A DNA stretch of 64,000 bases from the NCBI GenBank assembly GCA_017536545.1, contig JAFXHF010000013.1, positions 61,537 through 125,536 on the forward strand, read 5' to 3'. Of this stretch, positions 37,118 through 46,337 are shown in pieces; the stretch's first letter is position 1, and each line of letters starts with the position of its first letter. Source of the DNA: a bacterium. GTDB taxonomy: Bacteria > Cyanobacteriota > Vampirovibrionia > Gastranaerophilales > Gastranaerophilaceae. Position numbers and translations under genes: made by a program. The notes below the pieces were generated by a model. That model was not told the origin of the DNA, ran no database searches, and saw nothing but the letters and a program-made list of their open reading frames with translations.

Positions 37118-38482
37118 TTAATATTTTAACGCACTTACGTCTAATATTAAAGGGTCTTCTTTAGGAGATAATTTTTCAATACGACTTGCTAAACTATAAA
37201 TATAACCTTTTGACAAGCCCACACTATCAAAAACACCACCATTAGCAAGTTCTATTAACCTATCAATATGATTTTGACAATAAAGTCTTACGTCTGGATT
37301 GTTACGCAACATAACAGCCAAACGTTGGTGTGCTTTTTTAGAGTTCATAAAGGATGAGGTTAAAGCATAATTTTCAAGACAATTATGTCCGCCTTTATGG
37401 GATGCTAACAAATGGTCAACAGATCCTAATGACCCTTGGAACATATCGTATCCCACTTGTTGAGGAGATCTATCAGCGGATTTCATAATAAACGCTGAAA
37501 TATTTTCTTTAGATGTCGGCAAGCTAACTGCAACTTGTTCCATACGTCTTGCAAGTTTTTTATCTGGCATTTTTTCAAGAATTTTCTTCAATTCGTGAAT
37601 AAAAGATTTCCTATTAAATTTTATATTTGTTGGACTTTTATAAACTTGAGATTTTGAAACATTAATCAAATTTTGTAAGTCCTTATCATTTCTCAGCGAA
37701 GAACGTTCAACAAAATCCGCTATTTCTAAAACCATCTCCATTTGATTTCGTTCATATTTTTTGATTGGAAACTTTGAACTTAATCTTTTTTCTTTTGAAA
37801 TTTCAGGAACAGAATTTGCCATTTTCATAACCTTTTGCATTGCAACTTTTTGATCATGATTTTTAGATTTATCCACACGTTCTTTTATTCTACCTAATTT
37901 ATACTTAAATTCCTTTACACTAAAAGGCATATAAATTGGTTCGTTAGAAAGTTTTCGATTAGTTATATACATTAAATAATTATATTCTTCTAACAAATCT
38001 GCTGGCATCTGTTTTGATAATCTGTTTAACTCTTGAAAAATAGGGGCTTGAATAGCCAGCAATTTTTGACTATGTAGTGGCACTAAACGTTGAATATACT
38101 CATCTAAACGACCTTTCGGATTACGTTTAGCTTCAGCTTTTAGCATATTGAAGAATTCCCTTTCAACAGGGAATAAACAAGGTTTGTACTTTTTAGTCTG
38201 CTTAACAATAGTTCTCAAATTATTTGAAAACAACCTTTTATCAAGCATTTTTTGCAATTCTTCTGGATCCATAAGAATTGTATCAGAATACAAATCTGGT
38301 ATTTGATAAGGCAACAAAGCTCTCAATGCTTCAGCATTCGGAGCAGAACCTTTAAAAGATACAGTATCAACAGCCAATGGCTTTAATTTCGGAGCAGACG
38401 GCAACGCAAAATTACTAGAATTCGTTCTCTGAATTCCATATTGATTAAAAGAAAAATTTAAATTTATCGGCAAAATCTGCAT
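37118..38482 (-). CDS. HNH-motif protein with N-terminal VSFKG box, second of the pair
   Basis: Same length (454 residues) and architecture as its neighbour at 35746-37110. It begins MQILPI and has V-S-F-K-G at 41-45, the clearest case of the shared N-terminal signature. A helical middle has paired units (M-P-F-S-V-K-E-F-K-Y-K-L, I-K-F-N-R-K-S-F-I-H-E-L). The C-terminal HNH-like segment is V-D-H-L-L-A-S-H-K-G-G-H-N with Asp356-His357, Asn371, Asn380 and Lys382. The tail Y-C-Q-N-H-I-D-R-L-I-E-L is shared with the neighbour. No ribosome binding site precedes the ATG; TATTAA lies 6 bases before it. Nuclease activity is inferred from motif spacing only. Confidence 0.67.
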   Translation of the reverse strand: MQILPINLNFSFNQYGIQRTNSSNFALPSAPKLKPLAVDTVSFKGSAPNAEALRALLPYQIPDLYSDTILMDPEELQKMLDKRLFSNNLRTIVKQTKKYKPCLFPVEREFFNMLKAEAKRNPKGRLDEYIQRLVPLHSQKLLAIQAPIFQELNRLSKQMPADLLEEYNYLMYITNRKLSNEPIYMPFSVKEFKYKLGRIKERVDKSKNHDQKVAMQKVMKMANSVPEISKEKRLSSKFPIKKYERNQMEMVLEIADFVERSSLRNDKDLQNLINVSKSQVYKSPTNIKFNRKSFIHELKKILEKMPDKKLARRMEQVAVSLPTSKENISAFIMKSADRSPQQVGYDMFQGSLGSVDHLLASHKGGHNCLENYALTSSFMNSKKAHQRLAVMLRNNPDVRLYCQNHIDRLIELANGGVFDSVGLSKGYIYSLASRIEKLSPKEDPLILDVSALKY

Positions 38483-38536
38483 ATTGTATTAATACGCAAG
38501 ATAAAAAATTTTGCCCTATTATAAAGATTTTATAAG

Positions 38537-39679
38537 TTAATCTTCTTTATCATAATCTGGATCAAAATATGAAATAGAAGGGCATTGACCAAAATTTTCC
38601 AAAATAGCTTGATCTAATTCTTCAGTTGCAACAATTTTTCCATCTATAAAGTTGATACCAACAGAAGTTATCGAATCCGCAGTTTTTCCATTTTTGTCTT
38701 CTTCTGCAGAAATCTCTTTATCACTTTTTGCCATATGCTGAGAAATTTTGTGTTTTTCCTCATCCAAAATAGCTTGAAGATAACGTCTGTATTCCTCATT
38801 TAGGTATGCATTTCTAGTAATATCATTCATTACAATACTTACATAACGTTGGATTGCCCCATTTTCATTTAATGCAGTAATCAATGTCAAAGCCTTATCG
38901 ATTTCGTCATAAGCTTCATTAAATAGACGTTTCTTTCTTAATAAAATTGCTAAATTATAATGAGCTTCATAATTCATTGGAGCAATTTGTATAGCCTTAC
39001 AATAACATTTTCCAGCACTATCTAAATCCCCAATTGAATGGTACGCCACACCTAAATTATATTGAGCATCATAACTATCAGGGTGAATTTCGATAGATTT
39101 TTCATACGCATCAATAGCCTTAGATAAATATTTTCTTTTTAGCTCCCAATCATCGTTTGAATACAATGATTTCAAACGATAAGTTACACCAATATTGTAA
39201 TAAGCTATTGCTTTATTTTCTTTGTAACTAACTTTATTACTATAAACATAAGGTATAGAAATCAGCTTACGCTTAGTTTCAATAACTTTTTGATATTGAT
39301 CAAGAGCAGAATCAAAATCTCCTAACTTTTCAGAAGAAATAATACCGTGATTCATTCTAGCAATCATCATTTTCGGATTGTGTTCGTATGCTTTAGCATA
39401 TGCATCCAAAGCTGACTGATAATCTTCATATGCTACATAAATATTCCCTAAATTGTACCACGCCCCATAATGCTGAGGATATAATTCTAAGCCTTTTTTA
39501 TAATAATTAATGGCTTTTTGCATCTTTAGACTATGGTAAGCCTTATCCCCTTTATATACGTAATACATTCCCTTAACTTTATCAACTTGCGTAAATGTAA
39601 ATTGCTGATTGAAATACACCGCAACAGCGATGAGCCCAATAACAAATAATGAAAATAAAGCTGATAATAATCTTCTCAA
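38537..39679 (-). CDS. Membrane-anchored TPR protein
   Basis: A hydrophobic N-terminal helix (about 5-24) anchors the protein, followed by six to seven clear TPR units between about 45 and 265 (A-W-Y-N-L-G-N-I-Y-V-A-Y, A-Q-Y-N-L-G-V-A-Y-H-S-I, A-H-Y-N-L-A-I-L-L are canonical). The last 70 residues are acidic and probably unstructured. The repeats likely face the periplasm and assemble a complex; the partner is unknown. It lies 54 bases upstream of the HNH pair on the same strand. Confidence 0.82.
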   Translation of the reverse strand: MRRLLSALFSLFVIGLIAVAVYFNQQFTFTQVDKVKGMYYVYKGDKAYHSLKMQKAINYYKKGLELYPQHYGAWYNLGNIYVAYEDYQSALDAYAKAYEHNPKMMIARMNHGIISSEKLGDFDSALDQYQKVIETKRKLISIPYVYSNKVSYKENKAIAYYNIGVTYRLKSLYSNDDWELKRKYLSKAIDAYEKSIEIHPDSYDAQYNLGVAYHSIGDLDSAGKCYCKAIQIAPMNYEAHYNLAILLRKKRLFNEAYDEIDKALTLITALNENGAIQRYVSIVMNDITRNAYLNEEYRRYLQAILDEEKHKISQHMAKSDKEISAEEDKNGKTADSITSVGINFIDGKIVATEELDQAILENFGQCPSISYFDPDYDKED

Positions 39680-39853
39680 AGCGTCCGCCTTCTATGTGTG
39701 CACATTAGTATATTAAACAAAATTTCATAAAATTACATCAACCAAATAATGTAACAGAAATGTAACATAATTTTAACATTAAGCAATTAGGTATAAAAAA
39801 AAAACTTTATATAGATAAGGTAGGTTAAAGGTTAATATTTTTTGGAGGTTAGT

Positions 39854-40678
39854 ATGACTGACACATTGAATATTGGTGCGTTCACACCAGGGATTTATTC
39901 AAGCCCATATATGTTTGACGACATCGATATCATGGACTTTAGCTCAATGAATTCATTGATGGGCGGTAGTATATTTGGTGGTGGTTTTGTTGGCTCACCA
40001 ATGCCTATGTTAGGTTTTGGTTACAACCCACAACAATATTATGATTATATGAAACAAAATCAACAGTTCTCAGTAAACTATAATATCGATCAACAAAAAA
40101 TGAATCGAAATGCAGATATGAAAGTTAATGCATCTATGGAAGCAGTAAAAGGTGCAGCAACTGCATTAAAAGATAAGATTATAAAAAATGAACAAGATCA
40201 AATCAAAGAAGCTTACGACAAATACGTTGCAGCAGTAGCAGCTGCATACGGTGATGGTAATCCTCAAGAAATCCAAGCAAGAGCTAAAAGTTTATACACT
40301 CAAATGAACGGTGGCGTAACTCTTACTCAAGATTTGAGACAATATGGACACGGTTCATTCACTCAAGGTATGCTACAGTCATTAACCTTAGGTACATACT
40401 ATAAAAACTCAGCAGAAGATAACGTATCATATACAACAAATTCTCCAGTAGCAACAGGTGAAAAAGTAAACCAAAACTTAGGTAGATTAACTGGTGCGGG
40501 AGTTGTTGGTGGTGCAACATATGGTGCAGTTAAAGGTTTAGGTGCATTAACCGCAAAAGCTGGTAGTACTGGTGGTAAAATGGCAACAATCGTGAAAAAG
40601 GCTGGCCCAATTGCCCTATGTGTAGCCGCAGGTGCAGCATTATTATCATTCATAACAGGTAGTAAAGCAAGCAAGTAA
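39854..40678 (+). CDS. Unknown glycine-rich protein with C-terminal glycine-zipper helices
   Basis: The start at 39854 is set by GGAGG (39844-39848) five bases upstream. The 274-residue product has a Gly/Met/Phe-rich N-terminal third (G-G-S-I-F-G-G-G-F-V-G), a central helical segment (about 85-145, many Lys, Glu and Ala), and a C-terminal region with two small-residue helices (G-A-G-V-V-G-G-A-T-Y-G-A and V-A-A-G-A-A-L-L) that could insert in a membrane. There is no signal peptide. A strong ribosome binding site and a clean terminator suggest high expression. I do not recognise a family; helical pore-forming or secreted surface proteins are possible analogues, but this is speculation. Confidence 0.65.
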   Translation: MTDTLNIGAFTPGIYSSPYMFDDIDIMDFSSMNSLMGGSIFGGGFVGSPMPMLGFGYNPQQYYDYMKQNQQFSVNYNIDQQKMNRNADMKVNASMEAVKGAATALKDKIIKNEQDQIKEAYDKYVAAVAAAYGDGNPQEIQARAKSLYTQMNGGVTLTQDLRQYGHGSFTQGMLQSLTLGTYYKNSAEDNVSYTTNSPVATGEKVNQNLGRLTGAGVVGGATYGAVKGLGALTAKAGSTGGKMATIVKKAGPIALCVAAGAALLSFITGSKASK

Positions 40679-40730
40679 GCTATTTAAAAAGTGTGAAGTT
40701 TGAAGTGTGAAATGTGTGATGAATGATTCG

Positions 40731-40756
40731 AAGAGCCGACATATTGTCGGCTCTTT
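40731..40756 (+). terminator. Terminator after the glycine-zipper protein gene
   Basis: AAGAGCCGAC and GTCGGCTCTT form a 10-pair stem around ATATT, followed by TTT. It lies about 50 bases past the stop codon. The T-run is short. Confidence 0.8.
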
Positions 40757-40767
40757 CGCTTAATAAA

Positions 40768-40797
40768 AACCCTGCTAAAAGGAGTAATAGCAGGGTT
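40768..40797. repeat. Stem-loop with a ribosome-binding-site-like loop
   Basis: AACCCTGCTA and TAGCAGGGTT pair perfectly (10 base pairs) and the 10-base loop contains AAGGAG. There is no T-run, so it is not a standard terminator. It lies between a terminator and the promoter of the next gene. Confidence 0.5.
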
Positions 40798-40861
40798 CAG
40801 TTCAGTAAAAGAGACATCAATTAATAACATTATTGTTACATTTAATTTTTCGTCAAATTAA

Positions 40862-40891
40862 TTGGTAAAATTTATCCGTTTATTCTATAAT
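40862..40891 (+). promoter_or_regulatory. Promoter giving a leaderless TPR mRNA
   Basis: TTGGTA (40862-40867), 18-base spacer, perfect TATAAT (40886-40891). The ATG at 40898 follows six bases later without any ribosome binding site. Confidence 0.6.
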
Positions 40892-40897
40892 TTAGTT

Positions 40898-41509
40898 ATG
40901 AAAAAGATATTATTAACAATTTTAGTTTTAGGATTAGTTGGTGGTGTTTCAACAGAGGCAGCCCTACCTTGGAAAAAAGAAATTCAACAGGAAGAAGTTG
41001 TAGATGCAACATCACAACAAGCTAAAGTTTTGTATGCCCAAAACGAGATAGATGAAGCCCTAAAACTGCTAAAATCTAAAGGAGAAGATCTAAGAAGTGC
41101 TGAAGATTGGCTTCTTATTGGAAATATTCTTCAAGATAAAGATAGAATTGATGAAGCTATTTATATGTTCCAAAAATCTATCGAAAAAAATCCTAAATTT
41201 TACAAGGCTCACTACAATCTTGGTTACATTTACCTAATTCAAGATAAACCAAATATGGCACTTGCTGAATTTAAACAAGCGGTAAAATATAAGGATGATT
41301 TTGCATACGGCTATTACAATATGGGCTGTGCTTACTTGAAGTTAAAAGAGTATCGTAACGCTAGATATAATTTCTTCAGAGCAGTAGATGCAAAAGGTGA
41401 TGAACCAATGTTTTATTATAATTTGGCTTACACCTATAAAATGCTAAATAAAGAAAAAGACGCTCAAACATATTTAGACATATATAACAAGCTTATGGAA
41501 AGAAATTAA
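40898..41509 (+). CDS. Exported TPR protein
   Basis: From the ATG at 40898 the product has a signal peptide (K-K, hydrophobic core, cleavage near S-T-E-A-A) and 203 residues in all. Three to four TPR units follow (A-E-D-W-L-L-I-G-N-I-L, A-H-Y-N-L-G-Y-I-Y-L, G-Y-Y-N-M-G-C-A-Y-L). A TTG-initiated reading 12 codons longer would run through the promoter and is rejected. The HAD phosphatase gene starts one base after the stop, so the two are co-translated. Confidence 0.82.
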   Translation: MKKILLTILVLGLVGGVSTEAALPWKKEIQQEEVVDATSQQAKVLYAQNEIDEALKLLKSKGEDLRSAEDWLLIGNILQDKDRIDEAIYMFQKSIEKNPKFYKAHYNLGYIYLIQDKPNMALAEFKQAVKYKDDFAYGYYNMGCAYLKLKEYRNARYNFFRAVDAKGDEPMFYYNLAYTYKMLNKEKDAQTYLDIYNKLMERN

Positions 41510-41510
41510 A

Positions 41511-42200
41511 ATGAAATATAAAGGCATAATTTTTGATTTTAACGGAACTTTATTTTGCGATTCACATTTACATAAATTAGCGTGGAGAGAATACTCAAAA
41601 CGCCTAACTGGTGTTGAATTTACTGACGAAGAAATGGTTAAACACATGTTCGGTAGAACTAACGAACAAATTCTTGAATACGCACTAAAAAGAAAGCCAA
41701 CACCAGAAATGGTAGAAGAAATAGGGCAAGAAAAAGAAGAATATTACCGACAAATGTGTTTAAACAGTCCTGAAACTCTACACCTTACAAAAGGTGCTGT
41801 TGAATTTTTAAACTACTTAAAAGAAAATAATATTCCTCGCACAATCGCAACAATGTCAGATAAAACAAACGTTGATTTTTATTTCAAAACATTTGATTTG
41901 GCAAACTGGTTTGAATATGACAAAGTTGTGTACGCAGACGGAATTATTCCAAGCAAACCAGCTCCAGACATTTATGAAATTGCAGCAAAAAATTTAGAAC
42001 TAAACCCTCAAGATTGTATTGTTGTTGAAGATGCTATTTCAGGAATAAATTCCGCACGTGATGCAAAAATCGGTAAAATTATCGCAATCTGTACAGAAGA
42101 ACCTCCAGAACTTTATCAATCAATGCCTTGTGTAACTGGAATAATAAACGACTTTACCGAATTTGATAAAAATTTATTTGAACTAAAAGTTCACCTATAA
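41511..42200 (+). CDS. HAD-superfamily hydrolase (beta-phosphoglucomutase-like subfamily)
   Basis: A 229-residue HAD protein with a helical cap after motif I. Motif I reads F-D-F-N-G-T (nucleophile Asp9), motif II is near T-M-S-D-K, motif III Lys is in S-K-P-A-P-D, and motif IV is E-D-A-I-S-G-I. The usual second Asp of D-x-D-G-T, which acts as general acid/base in phosphatases and mutases, is Asn here (codon AAC), which may slow or alter turnover. The likely substrate is a small sugar phosphate, not identifiable. The gene begins directly after the TPR gene stop. Confidence 0.83.
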   Translation: MKYKGIIFDFNGTLFCDSHLHKLAWREYSKRLTGVEFTDEEMVKHMFGRTNEQILEYALKRKPTPEMVEEIGQEKEEYYRQMCLNSPETLHLTKGAVEFLNYLKENNIPRTIATMSDKTNVDFYFKTFDLANWFEYDKVVYADGIIPSKPAPDIYEIAAKNLELNPQDCIVVEDAISGINSARDAKIGKIIAICTEEPPELYQSMPCVTGIINDFTEFDKNLFELKVHL

Positions 42201-42229
42201 AAAAGGAAGATTTTAAATCTTCCTTTTTT
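42199..42229. terminator. Bidirectional terminator between HAD and APC permease genes
   Basis: AAAAAAGGAAGATTT pairs with AAATCTTCCTTTTTT. The symmetric A and T runs allow use from both convergent genes; it overlaps the HAD stop codon. Confidence 0.85.
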
Positions 42230-42232
42230 ATT

Positions 42233-43774
42233 TTATGCTTTTTTACCTAATCTTTTATATTCTTCTAATCGTTTTTGATGATAACCATATAGAGCGTAAA
42301 TCAATATACCTACTAACAACCACCATACAAAATAAATTGAAGATGTTTTTAATTCATTTAATGAATATACAATTAAAACACCACAAATTATTATACCTAA
42401 AATTGGGAACCAAGGACAGAATGGAACTTTGAATGGTCTTTCTCTATTTGGTTCAATCTTTCTTAAAATCAATACAATTAAGCAGATAATAACAAATGAT
42501 GTAAATGTACCAAAGTTAGCCAATGCCAAAGATATATTCAAATCCATAAATAAACCACAAAGGATAACCATTAAACCTGAAATCCAAGTCATTACGTGCG
42601 GAGTTCTGAATTTTTTGTGAATCAATCTCCATGATTTTGGTAAAAATCTATCACGACTTATTGCAAATAAAATTCTTGTTGTTCCTAATTGATAAATTAA
42701 AAGAACAGAAGTTAAAGCACATAATGCACCCAAAGATAACAAACCTGCAAACCAATCTTTACCAATATAACTCATAGCATGAGCAATCGGTGCTGATGTA
42801 TTGATATCTTTTACAGGAACAACTCCTGTTAAAACTAGAGCAACACAAACATACAAAATTGTACAAATTACTAACGTTCCTAAAATTGCGATAGGTAAAT
42901 CTCTTTGAGGATTTTTAGTTTCTTCCGCTGCAGTAGAAATTGCATCAAATCCAATATAAGCAAAGAAAATTAAAAACGCACCCATAATTACACCTGACGG
43001 ATCGGCAGGGAAAAATGGTGTCCAATTTTCTGGTTTTACATAGAATGAACCAACACAAATAAATGATAAAATCATAAATAAGTTTACGCCAACCATAATA
43101 CTTGCAACTTTAGTTGATTCTTTAATTCCAATAACCAAAAGAATAGTTAAAACAGTAACAATAAATACTGATGGAAAATTAATCGCAATTGGAATATGAT
43201 TGAACAAATATGGAATTTTATCGTGAATATCCCAATTATAGGCATCACACATATTTTGAATTGTTCTATAATCGTATCTCAACCATAGTGGGAAGTTCAC
43301 TACAAAATCAGGCAAATACGCTTTAAAACCCTTTAAGAATTGGATAAAATAACCTGTCCATGCACTAGCAACCGTGATATTACCAATAGCATATTCAAGC
43401 ATCAAAATCCAACCAACCATCCAAGCCATAAATTCGCCTAATGTTGCATAAGCATATGTATAAGCACTACCCGCAACTGGAATCATTGCAGCGATTTCAG
43501 AATAACATAATGCAGAGAACACACACGCTATAGCTGCTAATACCATTGAAATTACAATCGCAGGGCCAGCACCAACGCTTTCTTGCCCCCCTTGAATTGC
43601 AGTACCAATGATTGTAAAAATACCAGTACCAACAACTGCACCAATACCAATTACAATTAAGTCAAATACATTCAAAGTTTTCTTAAGTTCTGAACGCTTT
43701 GTTGTCGCAATCAAATCGTCCATACTTCTTCTTTTAAATAAATTTTGACCTATTTGTTTAATATCAATACCCAT
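42233..43774 (-). CDS. APC-family amino acid permease, downstream copy
   Basis: A 513-residue amino acid-polyamine-organocation transporter with 12-14 helices, of the cationic amino acid transporter (CAT/YfnA-like) branch. The first helix has G-I-G-A-V-V-G-T-G-I-F, the glycine-rich unwound segment that contacts substrate, and F-A-Y-I-G-F-D-A-I-S-T-A-A-E-E marks helix 6. It is a close relative of the neighbour at 43789-45360, sharing K-T-L-x-V-x-D-L-I-x-x-G-x-G-A near the N-terminus, and follows it by 14 bases. The substrate is uncertain. Confidence 0.87.
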   Translation of the reverse strand: MGIDIKQIGQNLFKRRSMDDLIATTKRSELKKTLNVFDLIVIGIGAVVGTGIFTIIGTAIQGGQESVGAGPAIVISMVLAAIACVFSALCYSEIAAMIPVAGSAYTYAYATLGEFMAWMVGWILMLEYAIGNITVASAWTGYFIQFLKGFKAYLPDFVVNFPLWLRYDYRTIQNMCDAYNWDIHDKIPYLFNHIPIAINFPSVFIVTVLTILLVIGIKESTKVASIMVGVNLFMILSFICVGSFYVKPENWTPFFPADPSGVIMGAFLIFFAYIGFDAISTAAEETKNPQRDLPIAILGTLVICTILYVCVALVLTGVVPVKDINTSAPIAHAMSYIGKDWFAGLLSLGALCALTSVLLIYQLGTTRILFAISRDRFLPKSWRLIHKKFRTPHVMTWISGLMVILCGLFMDLNISLALANFGTFTSFVIICLIVLILRKIEPNRERPFKVPFCPWFPILGIIICGVLIVYSLNELKTSSIYFVWWLLVGILIYALYGYHQKRLEEYKRLGKKA

Positions 43775-43788
43775 TGCTATCTTATTTC

Positions 43789-45360
43789 CTAATTTTCTAA
43801 TTCTCTAACTTTATTTTCTTGAATTCTATTTTTGATATATCCATAAAAAGCATAAATCAATATACCAATTACAATCCAAAGCGGGAATAACATTGCAGAG
43901 CTTCCTGCACCTAATGATTTGTAAACCATTAATCCACCACAACAAAGGATACCTAGAGTTGGAGTAATTGGTGAAAATGGAACTTTGAACGGTCTATGTC
44001 TATCTGGATCTGTATGACGTAAAATTAGAACGGCCACACAAACAATAATAAACGAAGTGAATGTACCGTAGTTACAAAGTTCAGCAGCAACATCAAGATT
44101 CAATGTTAAAATACCTGCAACAGCTAACAAACCAACAGTCCAAGTTAATAACGCAGGTGTTTTAAATTTCTTATCTATTTTTTGAAATTTTGATGAAATA
44201 AAATTATCTCTACTCATTGCGAATAAAATTCTTGTAGCAGCCATTTCTAACACCAATAAAACTGAAGTTAGACCAGCCAAAGAACCAATAGCAATAAAAT
44301 ATGAAGCATAAGTTGCCCAACCTTTTCCTGTCATAGCCATACAAAACGCCATAGGAGCTTTCAAAAAGTCACCTGAAACAGGACTAGATGTATCTTGCAT
44401 ACCAGTAAGAACCAATGCTACCAATACATACACAATTGTTGTTACCAATAAAGAACCAATAATACCAATTGGTAAATCTTTTTGAGGATTTTTACATTCT
44501 TCAGCAGCAGTTGCCAACGCATCAAAACCAATATAGGCAAAGAAAATTAGAAACGCTCCAGAAAATATTCCAGATGCACCATTCGGAGCGAATGGAGTCC
44601 AATTTTCTGGCTGTACAAAGAATGCACCAGCAAATACAAACAATGCAATTACTGCCATTTTAATAAATACCATTAAGCCAGCCATTTTAGTTGAATCTTT
44701 TGTACCTTTAACCAAAATAGCAGTTATCAATAGAACGATTAAAATTGCAGGAAGATTGATGCCGATAGGAACACCAAATAATACAGGAACTTGTAAAGTT
44801 GGATCATCTTTTACCATATTTCCTAAAGTAAAAATATCATACGTTAACCATGCAGGCGGATGAGCCAACCAAGCTGGTAGAACATGATCAAAATTTGATA
44901 AAAATTGAACAAAATGATTTGACCAAGCACAAGCAACAGCAATAAAACCGATACCGTACTCTAGCATCAATACCCAACCTACCATCCACGCCGCAAATTC
45001 CCCTAATGTTGCAAAAGTATAAGTGTATGCACCACCTGCAACTGGAATCATTGTAGCAAACTCAGAATAGCATAGTGCTGAAAAAACACAAGCAATTGCC
45101 GCAATAACCATTGACACAATTAATGCAGGACCAGCACCTATAGTTTCAGAATTACCAGCAGCAGCTATACCGACGACGGCGAAAATACCAGAACCAATAA
45201 TCGCACCTACACCAAGGATAATCAAATCCCATACTCCAAGAGTTTTTTCTAAACCTCCTTGAGCACTAGCTTCTGCCAACATTTCTTCTGGGGCTTTTAT
45301 CTTAGTAATATTTTTGAATATATTACTAAAAAAGCTCATTTTGTTAAATTTTTCAGCCAT
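43789..45360 (-). CDS. APC-family amino acid permease, upstream copy
   Basis: A 523-residue permease of the same CAT/YfnA-like branch as its neighbour. Helix 1 has G-V-G-A-I-I-G-S-G-I-F and helix 6 F-A-Y-I-G-F-D-A-L-A-T-A-A-E-E. The copies differ in several pore-lining positions, for example in helix 1 (A-V-V-G-T versus A-I-I-G-S), so they may import different amino acids. AAGGAAA precedes the ATG. The leader contains a GTTGGG/CCCAAC hairpin. Together the pair looks like a tandem duplication that has diverged. Confidence 0.87.
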   Translation of the reverse strand: MAEKFNKMSFFSNIFKNITKIKAPEEMLAEASAQGGLEKTLGVWDLIILGVGAIIGSGIFAVVGIAAAGNSETIGAGPALIVSMVIAAIACVFSALCYSEFATMIPVAGGAYTYTFATLGEFAAWMVGWVLMLEYGIGFIAVACAWSNHFVQFLSNFDHVLPAWLAHPPAWLTYDIFTLGNMVKDDPTLQVPVLFGVPIGINLPAILIVLLITAILVKGTKDSTKMAGLMVFIKMAVIALFVFAGAFFVQPENWTPFAPNGASGIFSGAFLIFFAYIGFDALATAAEECKNPQKDLPIGIIGSLLVTTIVYVLVALVLTGMQDTSSPVSGDFLKAPMAFCMAMTGKGWATYASYFIAIGSLAGLTSVLLVLEMAATRILFAMSRDNFISSKFQKIDKKFKTPALLTWTVGLLAVAGILTLNLDVAAELCNYGTFTSFIIVCVAVLILRHTDPDRHRPFKVPFSPITPTLGILCCGGLMVYKSLGAGSSAMLFPLWIVIGILIYAFYGYIKNRIQENKVRELEN

Positions 45361-45380
45361 CTATTTTCCTTATATTCATG

Positions 45381-45403
45381 CGTTGGGCACACCCCAACCT
45401 ACT
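45381..45403. repeat. REP-like palindrome in the leader of the APC permease genes
   Basis: CGTTGGG and CCCAACCTAC form a GTTGGG/CCCAAC hairpin with a five-base loop and conserved-looking CCTAC flank. It recalls the GTAGGTTGGG...CCCAAC palindromes spread through many cyanobacterial genomes. No T-run follows, so it is not a terminator. It is the only copy in the window. Confidence 0.4.
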
Positions 45404-45461
45404 ACTATATTTCTCTTGCCTCGAATAAATCTAAATCACAAATTATTAATGTGAAATATAT

Positions 45462-46337
45462 TTATTCCTTGCATAATGGGAAGCCCATTGCTTCTCTTTG
45501 TTCAACGTAAAGTTTAGCAACTCCTGATGCCATAGTTCTTACTCTACCAATAAAGTTGTTTCTTTCATCCTTACTGATAACACCGTGAGCATCAAGAAGG
45601 TTAAATGTATGAGAACATTTCAAAACATAATCATAAGCTGGTAAAACTAATTTAGCTTCTAAACAGTTATCCACTTCTTTTTGATACAAGTCAAACATTG
45701 TAAATAATGAGTCAGTATCAGAAACTTCAAAATTATATTTTGATTGTTCGATTTCATTTTGTAAATAAATATCGCCATATTTTAATGTATCATTCCACAT
45801 AATATCGTAAACTGATTCTTTATTTTGAAGATACATCGCAATACGCTCTAAACCATAAGTCAATTCCAAAGCAACTGGTTTAATTTCTAATCCACCAACT
45901 TGTTGGAAATATGTAAATTGAGTAATTTCCATACCATCAAGCCACACTTCCCATCCAACACCAGCAGCACCTAAAGTAGGTGATTCCCAGTTATCTTCAA
46001 CAAATCTTACATCATGTTCTTTTAAATCGATACCCATAGCTTCCAAACTTTTTAAATAAAGTTCTTGAGCATTATCTGGAGAAGGTTTAAGAATAACTTG
46101 GAATTGGAAATAATGACCAAGTCTGTTAGGGTTTTCACCATAACGAGCATCAGTCGGTCTTCTGCAAGGTTCAATCATTGCAGTATTCCAAGGTTCAGGA
46201 CCTAAAGAACGTAAGAAAGTTGCAGGGTTCATTGTAGAAGCCCCTTTTTCAATATCATAAGGTTGCTGAATTATGCATCCATAATCAGACCAAAATTTTT
46301 GTAAATTAAAAACTAGTTCTTGAAAATTTAAAGCCAT
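45462..46337 (-). CDS. glyQ: Glycyl-tRNA synthetase alpha subunit
   Basis: The catalytic subunit of the bacterial alpha2beta2 glycyl-tRNA synthetase, 291 residues and full length. Diagnostic segments include W-x-x-x-G-C-x-I-x-Q-P-Y-D at the N-terminus, [22 protein letters not shown], and L-T-Y-G-L-E-R-I-A. It activates glycine and, with GlyS, charges tRNA-Gly. The beta subunit gene is not adjacent, so the two are split in this genome. No T-box leader is visible in the 150-base gap shared with the divergent kinase-like gene. No good ribosome binding site is seen. Confidence 0.96.
   Translation of the reverse strand: MALNFQELVFNLQKFWSDYGCIIQQPYDIEKGASTMNPATFLRSLGPEPWNTAMIEPCRRPTDARYGENPNRLGHYFQFQVILKPSPDNAQELYLKSLEAMGIDLKEHDVRFVEDNWESPTLGAAGVGWEVWLDGMEITQFTYFQQVGGLEIKPVALELTYGLERIAMYLQNKESVYDIMWNDTLKYGDIYLQNEIEQSKYNFEVSDTDSLFTMFDLYQKEVDNCLEAKLVLPAYDYVLKCSHTFNLLDAHGVISKDERNNFIGRVRTMASGVAKLYVEQREAMGFPLCKE

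Noticed and set aside
31627..38482. Restriction-modification or defence island (methylase plus HNH proteins)
   Set aside because: L31 and sugar ABC permease genes lie between the methylase and the HNH pair, in another orientation, so a functional island is not supported.
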